NCBI GenBank assembly: GCA_031556525.1
Contig: JAVBSS010000014.1
Location: 62,001 to 126,000 of the forward strand
Direction of reading: 5' to 3'
Length of the DNA: 64,000 nucleotides
Source of the DNA: JAVBSN01 sp031556525
Lineage (GTDB): Bacteria > Bacillota > Clostridia > Lachnospirales > Lachnospiraceae
Shown piece by piece: positions 17,122-25,312 of the stretch. Below the pieces are notes generated by a model, which had not been told where the DNA came from, made no database searches, and worked only from the letters and a program-made list of their open reading frames with translations. A program made the translations under genes and the position numbers. How positions within the stretch are numbered: position 1 is the first letter of the stretch; the number at the start of each line of letters is the position of its first letter.

Positions 17122-18846
17122 TTATTTTGCCTCCTCATCTGATAGTTGAGATAGACATATTTCTCTATACACTTGACAGTTACTATATAAATCTTCGTGA
17201 GTTCCACACCCAACCATTTTTCCATCATCTAATACAATAATTTTATCTGCATATTTTATGGTTGTTGATCGTTGTGATACAATAAATACTGTCATATCTT
17301 TAGTTTCATTTTTAATAGCCTGTCTTAATCTTGCATCTGTTGCAAAATCTAAGGCTGATGAACTATCATCCATAATTAATATATCAGGACTCTTTACTAA
17401 TGCTCTAGCAATAGTTAACCTTTGTTTTTGTCCACCTGATAGGTTTTTTCCACCTTGATTTATCATATAATCAAGATTACCTTCTTTGTTATTAACTATT
17501 TCTAATGACTGAGAAATCTCTAATGCCTTTTCTATTTCTTCATCTGTGGCATCGTTTTTTCCCCATTTCATATTATCTCTAATTGTACCTTTAAATAATA
17601 CTGATTTTTGTGGTACTACTCCTATTTTATCTCTAAGAGTTTCCATTTTACATTCACGAACATCTACACCATTTACTATGATTTCTCCTGCTGTAACTTC
17701 ATAAAATCTCGGAATAAGATTTACTAATGTAGACTTTCCTGAACCTGTACCACCTATAATTCCAATAGTTTCTCCCTTATTAACAGAAAAGCTAATTTCC
17801 TCTATAGAATTACCACTTGCATTATTATATGCAAAATTAACATTTCTAAATTCAACTGATATGTTTGTATCTGCTTTTCCTTCATTACTACCATCAATTA
17901 TAGATGGATTAATGTTAAATACATCAGTAATTCTATTTGCACAAGCCAAAGATTTTGTAATCAAAATTATTAATGAAGCTAATTTTACTAACTCTACTAA
18001 TATTTGTGACATATAATTAACTAGGGCTACTACTTCACCTTGAGTTAGATTTCCTATATTTACTTGCTTTCCTCCAACCCATACGATAATAACTAGAGCA
18101 ATATTTATAATTATATAAGTGATGGGATTTAATAGCGCTGATATATTACCAACCTTTTCTTGTAAATGCTTTAATTCAGCACTTCTTGTGTTAAATACTT
18201 CTATTTCATCTTCCTGTCTATTAAATGCTCTTACCACTCTTGCACCACTTAATATTTCCCTAACACCTAAAGTAACTTCATCTAATTTGGCTTGAACCTT
18301 CTTATACATTGGTATAGATCCAATCATTACACCAAATACCACAATTGATAATAACGGAATAGTAAGGACAAATATCATTGCACCTTTTGTATCTATTGTA
18401 AAAGCCATAATCATAGCTCCAAATACAATAAAGGGTGAACGTAAGAATAATCTTAGCACCATATTTACCCCTGTTTGAACTTGATTTACATCATTAGTAA
18501 TTCTTGTTATTAATGTAGATGTTCCTATATTATCTATATCCGAAAAAGATAATTTATTAATGTGAGAATATAAGTCATTTCTAAGTTCAGTTCCAAAACC
18601 TACAGCTGCTTTTGCACTAAAATATTGAGCTGTAACAGAACATATAAAGCCAACTAATCCTAATACTATTAGTACTACACATCTTTTCAATATATAATTA
18701 GTATCAGCATTTACAATTCCTATATCTATAATACTTGTCATAACAAGTGGTACCATTAATTCAAAACTAGCTTCTAATAATTTAAATAACGGCCCTAATA
18801 TACTTTCTTTTTTATAATTTCCTAAATATTTTAATAATGCTTTCAT
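17122..18846 (-). CDS. Heterodimeric ABC exporter, subunit with degenerate ATP site
   Basis: Half transporter of 574 residues with six transmembrane helices followed by a nucleotide-binding domain: Walker A GGTGSGKST and signature LSGGQKQRL. Walker B reads LIMDDSSSALD, with Asp in place of the catalytic Glu, and the switch segment is IVSQRST, with Gln in place of His. Both changes are those known in the non-hydrolysing site of heterodimeric exporters. GGAGG lies five bases before the ATG at 18846; a TTG four codons earlier overlaps that ribosome site and is unlikely. It is the first gene of the two-gene operon. A dispersed repeat lies upstream. Confidence 0.9.
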   Translation of the reverse strand: MKALLKYLGNYKKESILGPLFKLLEASFELMVPLVMTSIIDIGIVNADTNYILKRCVVLIVLGLVGFICSVTAQYFSAKAAVGFGTELRNDLYSHINKLSFSDIDNIGTSTLITRITNDVNQVQTGVNMVLRLFLRSPFIVFGAMIMAFTIDTKGAMIFVLTIPLLSIVVFGVMIGSIPMYKKVQAKLDEVTLGVREILSGARVVRAFNRQEDEIEVFNTRSAELKHLQEKVGNISALLNPITYIIINIALVIIVWVGGKQVNIGNLTQGEVVALVNYMSQILVELVKLASLIILITKSLACANRITDVFNINPSIIDGSNEGKADTNISVEFRNVNFAYNNASGNSIEEISFSVNKGETIGIIGGTGSGKSTLVNLIPRFYEVTAGEIIVNGVDVRECKMETLRDKIGVVPQKSVLFKGTIRDNMKWGKNDATDEEIEKALEISQSLEIVNNKEGNLDYMINQGGKNLSGGQKQRLTIARALVKSPDILIMDDSSSALDFATDARLRQAIKNETKDMTVFIVSQRSTTIKYADKIIVLDDGKMVGCGTHEDLYSNCQVYREICLSQLSDEEAK

Positions 18847-18883
18847 GTTAGCCTCCAAATTCAGTGTTGGAATAATAATCCGT

Positions 18884-18993
18884 TTTTAGTGTATCACATA
18901 CTATTATTACTTAACAAGGTATTATCGAATTTAGTGATAATGCATACCTATACACTTAATGAGGTTTTGCCTATTTTAGTGTATAGGGTACAT
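18884..18993. repeat. Dispersed multi-hairpin repeat, copy 1
   Basis: Shares with copies at 30.9 kb and 46.5 kb the order TACTATTATTACTT, AAGGT-TTATCGA, TTTAGTG, AATGCATACCTA, CACTTAATGAGGT and TTTAGTGTATAGGGTA. Two stem-loops can form; the larger pairs ATACCTATACACT with AGTGTATAGGGTA around a GAGGT-containing loop. It lies between the ABC exporter promoter region and the DegV terminator, with no coding capacity. Confidence 0.7.
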
Positions 18994-18997
18994 CTTC

Positions 18998-19032
18998 AAA
19001 AAAAAGTATCCACATTATTATGGATACTTTTC
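18998..19032 (-). terminator. Terminator of the second DegV gene
   Basis: Minus-strand stem AAAAGTATCC pairing with GGATACTTTT around a 10-base loop, followed by eight T in total. It lies just beyond the DegV stop. Confidence 0.85.
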
Positions 19033-19047
19033 ATATTCTATATTAAC

Positions 19048-19881
19048 TTAAAAACACACTATTATTCCACCATCACTTGCATATAGCGAACTAATTCCCT
19101 TAGTATCTAGTATTACCGAATCTTTAAAGAAATATTTTTCTCTCAAACTCTTCTCAACACTCTTAGCTCTTTCTAAGTTATTGCAATGTGATATTACCAC
19201 TGTTTTCTTCTCAAAATCTTTTCCTACTTCTCCAGCATAATCAACCATCTTACCTAATGCCTTCTTAATTCCTCGTGCCTGACCAACTTGTAGTATGTCT
19301 CCCTCTTCTGCCTTCATATATGGCTTAATATTAAGGGCACTTGCTACTAATGCTTTAACTTTTGTAAGTCTTCCGTTCTTTCTTAAGGCCTCTAAACTCT
19401 CAAGCACAAACATTGTCTTCATATCATCTCTAAACTTTGTAACAGTAGATACTATATCTCCAAAATCCATACCATCTAAGGCACATTTCTCTATTAATTT
19501 TGCTATTAAGTATTGTCCAGACGATGCACTCTGTGAATCAAATACATGAACATTAACTTCTGGATGATCTTCTTTATATAATTCTTTTGCTAGTTGCGCA
19601 CTATTATATGAACCACTCAACTTTGACGATAGTGTAACAACATACACTTCCTTAGCCCCTTCAAAACTCTTCATATAACTATCCGGTGACGGACATGCTG
19701 ACTTAGGGCATCCTGCATATGCTTCAACTCTTCTCAAAAAATCTGCTTGATCAAAAGTATTATCATCTATAATCTCATATCCACCAACATCTATTGTTAA
19801 TGGTACTGTTAACATATATTCTTTTTGTAAATCTTCTGGTAATAAGTCTGTACAGCTATCTCCAACGATTTTAAAGTCCAT
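19048..19881 (-). CDS. DegV-family fatty-acid-binding protein (second copy)
   Basis: Protein of 277 residues with DegV landmarks: FKIVGDSCTDLLP at the start, KSACPSPDSYMKSF, VVTLSSKLSGSYNSAQLA and LESLEALRKNGRLTKVKALVA. It is expected to present a bound fatty acid to a FakA-type kinase. The open frame extends 23 codons upstream, but GGAGG precedes the ATG at 19881 and the family begins there. It is a single gene with its own terminator. It differs strongly from the DegV protein at 14.4 kb, so the two may bind different acyl chains; that is inference. Confidence 0.9.
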   Translation of the reverse strand: MDFKIVGDSCTDLLPEDLQKEYMLTVPLTIDVGGYEIIDDNTFDQADFLRRVEAYAGCPKSACPSPDSYMKSFEGAKEVYVVTLSSKLSGSYNSAQLAKELYKEDHPEVNVHVFDSQSASSGQYLIAKLIEKCALDGMDFGDIVSTVTKFRDDMKTMFVLESLEALRKNGRLTKVKALVASALNIKPYMKAEEGDILQVGQARGIKKALGKMVDYAGEVGKDFEKKTVVISHCNNLERAKSVEKSLREKYFFKDSVILDTKGISSLYASDGGIIVCF

Positions 19882-19999
19882 AATAATCCTCCACACCATT
19901 CTATATAAATTATATCTATACATCTCTTTTACTATAAAACAACATGACATAGTTTAATTTACTACATATACTAGCATAGATGTTATTCTTTGTACATAG

Positions 20000-20042
20000 A
20001 AAAGTGAGAAAAATAATATTTAATTAATATTTTTCCCACTTT
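20000..20042 (-). terminator. Probable terminator after popT
   Basis: AAAGTG-GAAAAATA and its complement TATTTTTC-CACTTT form a long AT-rich stem just beyond the stop of the DUF368 gene. It is almost symmetrical and could work in both directions. Confidence 0.6.
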
Positions 20043-20066
20043 ATCTATATATAACTATTATATTTA

Positions 20067-20975
20067 TTATTCTGTAACTTTTTCATCCTTTGTCTCTGTT
20101 TTATCATCAGATAACTTAAGTGCTACTATACAACCTATAGCTAACATAATAATTCCTGTTATTATTGAAAGAGCATTAAATCTATCTGTTCCATTTTTAT
20201 CTATATACTCATAGAATATTGCTATTGGTGAACCTACTATAAGTCCTACAATTGCTGAGTACGCATATATAGGGAATTTATCAAGTATTATTTCTATTGC
20301 TTTTGCTATAACTCCAATACCTAATAATACACCGATACCAAAAGGTATTAATATAAGTAAGTTTTCTCCTATTCCACTCATATCTAAATCTACTACTGCT
20401 TTTATAAAATCTTTTACTGAACCTAATACTGGTTCATAATATCCTAGTATTGTAAGCATCATAGAACCACTTACTCCTGGTATTACCATTGTTGCTGAAG
20501 CTACAATTCCTACTACAAATAATTTGATATAAGCTAATGCTGAACCTGTTAATGCTGCCTCCGCACCACCATTACCAAACATACTTCCTATTATAGGCAT
20601 TCCTACTACTATTGCGAAAAATACTATTCCCATAATTATATGACCTGCGCCTAGCTTATTTCCCTTGAATTCTCTAAGCAATATTGGTAAACTTCCTATT
20701 ATTAATCCGATAAACAATAAGTTAGTTTGCACTGGTATACTTTCAAACATTGCTGTTATTATAAATGATAAAGCCCCAATACCCACTAACATACCAATAC
20801 CGATTGGTGCTAATACAGCTATACTTTTCTTAAGTTCTTTTGCAACGTGTGTTATAGCGTGTATCATCTTATCATATATACCCATTGATACTGCCATTGT
20901 TCCACCACTTACTCCAGGTATAGCATTTGCAATACCTATTACAATTCCTCTTAATAAATCTTTAATAAATCCCAT
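20067..20975 (-). CDS. popT: DUF368 membrane protein, PopT-type undecaprenyl-phosphate translocase
   Basis: Integral membrane protein of 302 residues with about eight hydrophobic segments. It has two copies of the family motif: AIPGVSGGTMAVSMG near residue 18 and VIPGVSGSMMLTILGYY near residue 165, indicating an inverted-repeat transporter fold. DUF368 proteins were recently shown to recycle undecaprenyl phosphate across the membrane for cell-wall synthesis. The C-terminal tail is short and acidic. GAGAGGAAG precedes the ATG. It is 18 bases after the aminopeptidase gene, so they are likely co-transcribed, without an obvious functional link. Confidence 0.85.
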   Translation of the reverse strand: MGFIKDLLRGIVIGIANAIPGVSGGTMAVSMGIYDKMIHAITHVAKELKKSIAVLAPIGIGMLVGIGALSFIITAMFESIPVQTNLLFIGLIIGSLPILLREFKGNKLGAGHIIMGIVFFAIVVGMPIIGSMFGNGGAEAALTGSALAYIKLFVVGIVASATMVIPGVSGSMMLTILGYYEPVLGSVKDFIKAVVDLDMSGIGENLLILIPFGIGVLLGIGVIAKAIEIILDKFPIYAYSAIVGLIVGSPIAIFYEYIDKNGTDRFNALSIITGIIMLAIGCIVALKLSDDKTETKDEKVTE

Positions 20976-20993
20976 CTTTTCTTCCTCTCTAGT

Positions 20994-22250
20994 CTAATTA
21001 TAAAATTCTTTTAATAAAATATTTAACGATTCTATATCTCTTATTGCACATAATTCATTTGCTGAATGCATTGCTAGCATCGATATTCCTATATCCGTTC
21101 CTCTTATCGGTAAATAAGATGTGGCTATTGGTCCTAATGTTTGACCACCTGCCGCTCCTGAACGATTAACCTGTTTCTTATATTCTACACCTGCTTTTTC
21201 ACACAATCCCATTACCACTGCTGCATCTTTACTATCAGTTATATACCTTTGACTTGCACTTGTTTTAATAACTATACCATCACCTAGACATATGCGATTT
21301 GTTGGATCCGTCTTTTCTATATAATTAGGATGAACTCCATGCGCCCCATCAACCGATAACATATATCCATTATTAAGAGTTGTAAGCATGCTATCTTCGT
21401 CTAAACATAAACTTCTAAACACCTTACTTATTATATCCCTTAGATACATTGAATCTGCTCCTTGCTTAGAACGGCTTCCTATCTCTTCATTATCAAATAA
21501 TGCTATCATGTTAATACCATCATCTCTAATGCTATCCTTAATAGTTTCTGTAAGACTATATACTGATACTAGATTATCTAATCTTGGCGAAGATAATAAT
21601 TCTTTATTAAATCCAAGCTTAGTTGGCTTATCTTTATTATATAGAAATAAATCAAAATCTAATATAGATTCTTTGTCAATATCTAATCCATTTGAGATAT
21701 ATAATTTTAACATATCTTCATCTGCTTGTTTACCATCTATTGATGCAATAGGGATTAATTCTTTTTGGATATCCATTTCTTTATTTTCTTCGCCTGCTTT
21801 TCTCATATGAGGAGCAAGTGATGGAACAATAAATAACGGTTCGTTGGAATCGTATAATATTGTATTCGGTGAATATACATCATCACCTTTTACAATAATT
21901 TTTCCTGCCATAGCAAGCGGTCTATCAAACCATGTTGATTTTATTAATCCACCATATGGTTCTACATTTAAACTTATATAATTATCACTTTTAATTTGTG
22001 GGGTAGGTTTAATTTTAAGGCAAGGTGAATCTGTATGTGCCATCCCAATTCTTATATTATTTACAGACTTTCCAATTGTAAATGCATATATAACCGATGG
22101 ATATGGACTAAGATAATACTTTCCTCTAGATAATTCCCATCTATCACCTATACTAAGTTTTACAAACCCTTCATTTTCAAGCATCTTTTCAACATTTGAT
22201 ACACTATGATAAGCTGTAACTGATTGCTCTAAATATTCATATATAGTCAT
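20994..22250 (-). CDS. M18-family metalloaminopeptidase (ApeB/aspartyl aminopeptidase type)
   Basis: Dinuclear-zinc aminopeptidase removing N-terminal residues from peptides in the cytoplasm; family members often prefer acidic residues. Metal ligands are visible: His in GMAHTDSPCL near residue 75, Asp in SSPRLDNLVSV, Glu pair in FDNEEIGSRSKQGA, Asp in MLSVDGAHGVHPNY and the last His in MLAMHSANE. The start at 22250 is chosen because AGGAG precedes that ATG and the protein then begins with the family's typical N terminus; the frame continues 19 codons upstream. Length, 418 residues, is normal. Confidence 0.92.
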   Translation of the reverse strand: MTIYEYLEQSVTAYHSVSNVEKMLENEGFVKLSIGDRWELSRGKYYLSPYPSVIYAFTIGKSVNNIRIGMAHTDSPCLKIKPTPQIKSDNYISLNVEPYGGLIKSTWFDRPLAMAGKIIVKGDDVYSPNTILYDSNEPLFIVPSLAPHMRKAGEENKEMDIQKELIPIASIDGKQADEDMLKLYISNGLDIDKESILDFDLFLYNKDKPTKLGFNKELLSSPRLDNLVSVYSLTETIKDSIRDDGINMIALFDNEEIGSRSKQGADSMYLRDIISKVFRSLCLDEDSMLTTLNNGYMLSVDGAHGVHPNYIEKTDPTNRICLGDGIVIKTSASQRYITDSKDAAVVMGLCEKAGVEYKKQVNRSGAAGGQTLGPIATSYLPIRGTDIGISMLAMHSANELCAIRDIESLNILLKEFYN

Positions 22251-22422
22251 AATATCTCCTCTAAAATACAACTTTTTGCTTACTAATATTATTCTATTAC
22301 TTTCCAAATTTATGCCAACAAATAATATTATATAGTATATTAATTTATATTCAAGGAATTTAACAAGATTTTAATATCATCTTAATTTATATGAAAACAA
22401 TTTGTCATGTCTCCTCACTTTG

Positions 22423-22449
22423 TTAGCACTCTTTTTGAACGAGTGCTAA
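22423..22449 (+). promoter_or_regulatory. CIRCE element upstream of htpG
   Basis: A perfect TTAGCACTC-N9-GAGTGCTAA inverted repeat, the operator of the heat-shock repressor HrcA, 111 bases before the htpG ATG. An identical-arm copy precedes groES. Control of htpG by HrcA is inferred from the site. Confidence 0.93.
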
Positions 22450-22456
22450 TTTTCTC

Positions 22457-22485
22457 TTGACTTTATGTTTTTACAGTATTATTAT
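22457..22485 (+). promoter_or_regulatory. Probable SigA promoter of htpG
   Basis: TTGACT and TATTAT separated by 17 bases, beginning seven bases after the CIRCE element. Repression would come from HrcA bound just upstream or over an earlier start. The remaining 170 bases between aminopeptidase and CIRCE show nothing else I can support. Confidence 0.55.
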
Positions 22486-22559
22486 AATATATAGTTTGAT
22501 TCCTTACTTTAGGAATTCTATTATTTACTTAATATAATTTATTGAAGGAGATGTTTTAA

Positions 22560-24491
22560 ATGAGTAATAAAACAGGTAGTTTATCAATTAACAGCGAAAA
22601 TATTTTTCCAATTATTAAAAAGTGGTTATATTCAGATCACGACATCTTTATAAGAGAACTTGTATCTAACGGTTGTGACGCCGTTACAAAGCTTAAAAAA
22701 TTATCTATGATTGGTGAATTCGAAGCTCCAGAGGATCTAGCGTATCGTATAAATGTAGAGGTCAGTGCTACAAACAAAACAATTAAGTTTACTGATAATG
22801 GTATCGGTATGACTGAGGATGAAGTAAATGAATACATTTGCCAAATAGCATTTTCTGGTGCTGAAGATTTCCTTACTAAATACAAAGACAAAACTGATAG
22901 TGATCAAATAATAGGTCATTTCGGTTTAGGTTTTTATTCAGCATTTATGGTTGCTGATAAAGTAACCATCGAAACTCTATCATTTAAAGAAGATTCTAAA
23001 CCTGTATATTGGGAATGTGATGGTGGTACTGATTACACTATCGAAGAAGGTGAAAAAGAAACTCAAGGTACTGAAATCACTTTATATCTTAATGATGAAA
23101 GTTATGAGTTTTCTAATGAATATAGAGTTAAAGAAGTTCTTAGCAAATACTGTTCTTTCATGCCAGTAGAGATATATTTTTCAAATGCTGATGCTGTAGA
23201 AGAGGAAACTGAAGATGTTCCAGAAGTTCTTAATGAAGATGGCACTGTTGCTGCTGAAGGAAGCGAAGATGCTCCTAAAGAAAAAGAAGCACCAAAACCA
23301 ATAAATGACACTGCTCCATTATGGACTAAACATCCTAATGATTGTACTGATGAAGAATATAAGGAATTCTATAGAAAAGTATTTTTAGATTTTAAAGAAC
23401 CTTTATTCTGGATACATTTAAATATGGATTATCCATTTAACCTAAAAGGTATCTTATACTTCCCTAAATTAAATAATGAGTATGATACTTTAGAAGGTAA
23501 AATCAAGTTATATAACAATCAAGTATTTATTGCTGATAATATCAAAGAAGTTATTCCTGAATTCTTGCTATTATTAAAAGGTGTTATTGATTGTCCTGAT
23601 CTTCCTCTTAATGTTTCAAGAAGCGCATTACAAAACGATGGCTTTGTTAAGAAAATCTCTGACTATATAACTAAGAAGGTTGCTGACAAATTATCTGGCA
23701 TGTGTAAGACTGATAAAGAATCTTACGAAAGTTACTGGGATGATTTAAGTCCATTTATTAAATTTGGTTGTATCAAAGATGATAAGTTCGGTGAAAAAAT
23801 GAACGACTACATTATCTTCAAGAACTTAGAGGGTAAGTACCTTACTCTTCCAGAATATTTAGAAGCCGGCAAAGAAAAATATGAAAACAAGGTCTTCTAT
23901 GTATCTGACGAGAAAACTCAAGGTCAATATATAAATATGTTCAAAGAAGAAGATATAGATGCTGTTATCTTATCTCATAACATTGATACACCTTTTGTTT
24001 CTCAACTAGAGCAGAAGAATGAAGGTGTTAGCTTTATAAGAATTGATTCAGATTTAACTGATAATTTTAAGGATGAAGAACTAGATGAAGAAACTTCAAA
24101 GGACTTAACTGATAAGTTAACTGATACATTTAAGAAAGCTCTTAATGTAGAAACTCTTGAAGTAAAAGTTGAGAAACTTAAAAACAAAGATGTATCTGCT
24201 ATGATAACTCAATCAGAGGAATCTAGAAGAATGCAAGATATGATGCGTGCATATGGCATGGGTGGTGGTTTTGATCCTAATATGTTTGGTGGAAGTGGCA
24301 CAACATTAGTTCTTAATGCTAACAACAATCTTGTTCAATATGTATTAGACAACCCAGAAGGTGATAGCACTAATACTATATGCGAACAATTATATGATCT
24401 TGCTTTACTTGCACATGCTCCACTAGCTCCTGAAGCAATGTCTAAATTCATTTCAAGAAGTAATGAAATATTAGGTATCATTGCAAAATAG
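22560..24491 (+). CDS. htpG: Hsp90-family chaperone HtpG
   Basis: ATP-dependent chaperone dimer. The N-terminal GHKL ATPase domain shows RELVSNGCDAVTKL, DNGIGMT and GHFGLGFYSAF; the middle domain shows LNMDYPFNLKGILYFP and DLPLNVSRSALQND. Residues about 211-250 form an acidic, proline-rich linker (EEETEDVPEVLNEDG, then EGSEDAPKEKEAP), longer than in typical bacterial HtpG and reminiscent of the charged linker of eukaryotic Hsp90. Total length is 643 residues against about 625 usual. GAAGGAG precedes the ATG. CIRCE control is unlike Bacillus subtilis, where htpG is HrcA-independent. The thioesterase gene follows by 22 bases. Confidence 0.96.
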   Translation: MSNKTGSLSINSENIFPIIKKWLYSDHDIFIRELVSNGCDAVTKLKKLSMIGEFEAPEDLAYRINVEVSATNKTIKFTDNGIGMTEDEVNEYICQIAFSGAEDFLTKYKDKTDSDQIIGHFGLGFYSAFMVADKVTIETLSFKEDSKPVYWECDGGTDYTIEEGEKETQGTEITLYLNDESYEFSNEYRVKEVLSKYCSFMPVEIYFSNADAVEEETEDVPEVLNEDGTVAAEGSEDAPKEKEAPKPINDTAPLWTKHPNDCTDEEYKEFYRKVFLDFKEPLFWIHLNMDYPFNLKGILYFPKLNNEYDTLEGKIKLYNNQVFIADNIKEVIPEFLLLLKGVIDCPDLPLNVSRSALQNDGFVKKISDYITKKVADKLSGMCKTDKESYESYWDDLSPFIKFGCIKDDKFGEKMNDYIIFKNLEGKYLTLPEYLEAGKEKYENKVFYVSDEKTQGQYINMFKEEDIDAVILSHNIDTPFVSQLEQKNEGVSFIRIDSDLTDNFKDEELDEETSKDLTDKLTDTFKKALNVETLEVKVEKLKNKDVSAMITQSEESRRMQDMMRAYGMGGGFDPNMFGGSGTTLVLNANNNLVQYVLDNPEGDSTNTICEQLYDLALLAHAPLAPEAMSKFISRSNEILGIIAK

Positions 24492-24513
24492 TTATAATAG
24501 AAAGCAGGTATTT

Positions 24514-24912
24514 ATGGACGATAAAACATTAGAAGAAGTTAGAGAATTATTTGCAAAAGATAGGTTCGCAACAGATAACGGTGCTACTATCGAAGGCATT
24601 GATGACCACTATGCTAAATGTTGCCTAGAAATAGAACCTAGACACAGAAATGCAATGGGGGCTGTTATGGGTGGTGTCTATTTTACCTTAGCAGATTTTG
24701 CTTTTGCTGTTGCTTCAAACTGGCAAACGCTTGGTACTGTTTCTCTTAGTTCAAATATAACATATCTAAGTTCTGCAAAAGGAACAAAACTTATTGCGGA
24801 AGCTAGATGCATCAAAAAGGGACGTACTACTAGTTATTATCAAACTGATGTGACTGACGACCTAGGTAATCTAGTAGCCACTGTTGGTACTACTGGTTAT
24901 CACGTTGGTTAA
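24514..24912 (+). CDS. PaaI-type hotdog-fold thioesterase
   Basis: Small acyl-CoA thioesterase-like enzyme of 132 residues. The hotdog segment HRNAMGAVMGGVYFTLADFAFAVA includes the residues around the active-site helix, and SLSSNITYLSSAKG followed by GRTTSYYQTDVTD fits the PaaI-like strand pattern. The frame opens 11 codons earlier inside htpG, but a ribosome-site-like AAAGCAGG lies before the ATG at 24514. It is probably translated from the htpG transcript and ends in a strong terminator. Substrate unknown. Confidence 0.85.
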   Translation: MDDKTLEEVRELFAKDRFATDNGATIEGIDDHYAKCCLEIEPRHRNAMGAVMGGVYFTLADFAFAVASNWQTLGTVSLSSNITYLSSAKGTKLIAEARCIKKGRTTSYYQTDVTDDLGNLVATVGTTGYHVG

Positions 24913-24925
24913 TATATTATTTTAT

Positions 24926-24964
24926 AGAAAAACTACCGCATCAAATTTATGTGGTAGTTTTTCT
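24926..24964 (+). terminator. Terminator of the htpG-thioesterase operon
   Basis: AGAAAAACTACC pairs with GGTAGTTTTTCT, extended by CAT/ATG, around a small loop. The T run is included in the 3' arm. Confidence 0.9.
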
Positions 24965-25017
24965 ATTACATATTTCTATTTATATAATTCTATTTTTGTA
25001 AAATATGATTATATTAT

Positions 25018-25046
25018 TTGACTTTTAACCATTCATAATGTATAAT
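25018..25046 (+). promoter_or_regulatory. SigA promoter upstream of the Rpn-family gene
   Basis: TTGACT-N17-TATAAT, near consensus. It implies a leader of about 260 bases before the start at 25313. In that leader (about 25055-25310) I see only AT-rich sequence and a weak GACG/CGTC hairpin near 25261-25290, no second gene. Confidence 0.7.
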
Positions 25047-25312
25047 TAATATGTGATATTTAACATTCTAATTAATAATACTTTCTCGTATTATTTCTTA
25101 ATACCTTCTTGTATCAGTATGTAGTATTTATAATAGTTATCTACTATGTGTTGATTTCTAATTTATTTTATTTACTATATGTTATAATATATATAATTAT
25201 TTTTATTATAATATTTAAGAAATCAATATGTATCCAAGTTGGTATATCTCACCATTCATTGACGGGATTACTATACTTTCTTTCTCGTCATATATCAAAC
25301 GGAGGAAAGTAT

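Noticed and set aside
25109..25312. N-terminal hydrophobic extension of the Rpn gene
   Set aside because: The extra 68 codons are upstream leader sequence; GGAGG before the ATG at 25313 and the family N terminus mark the true start.
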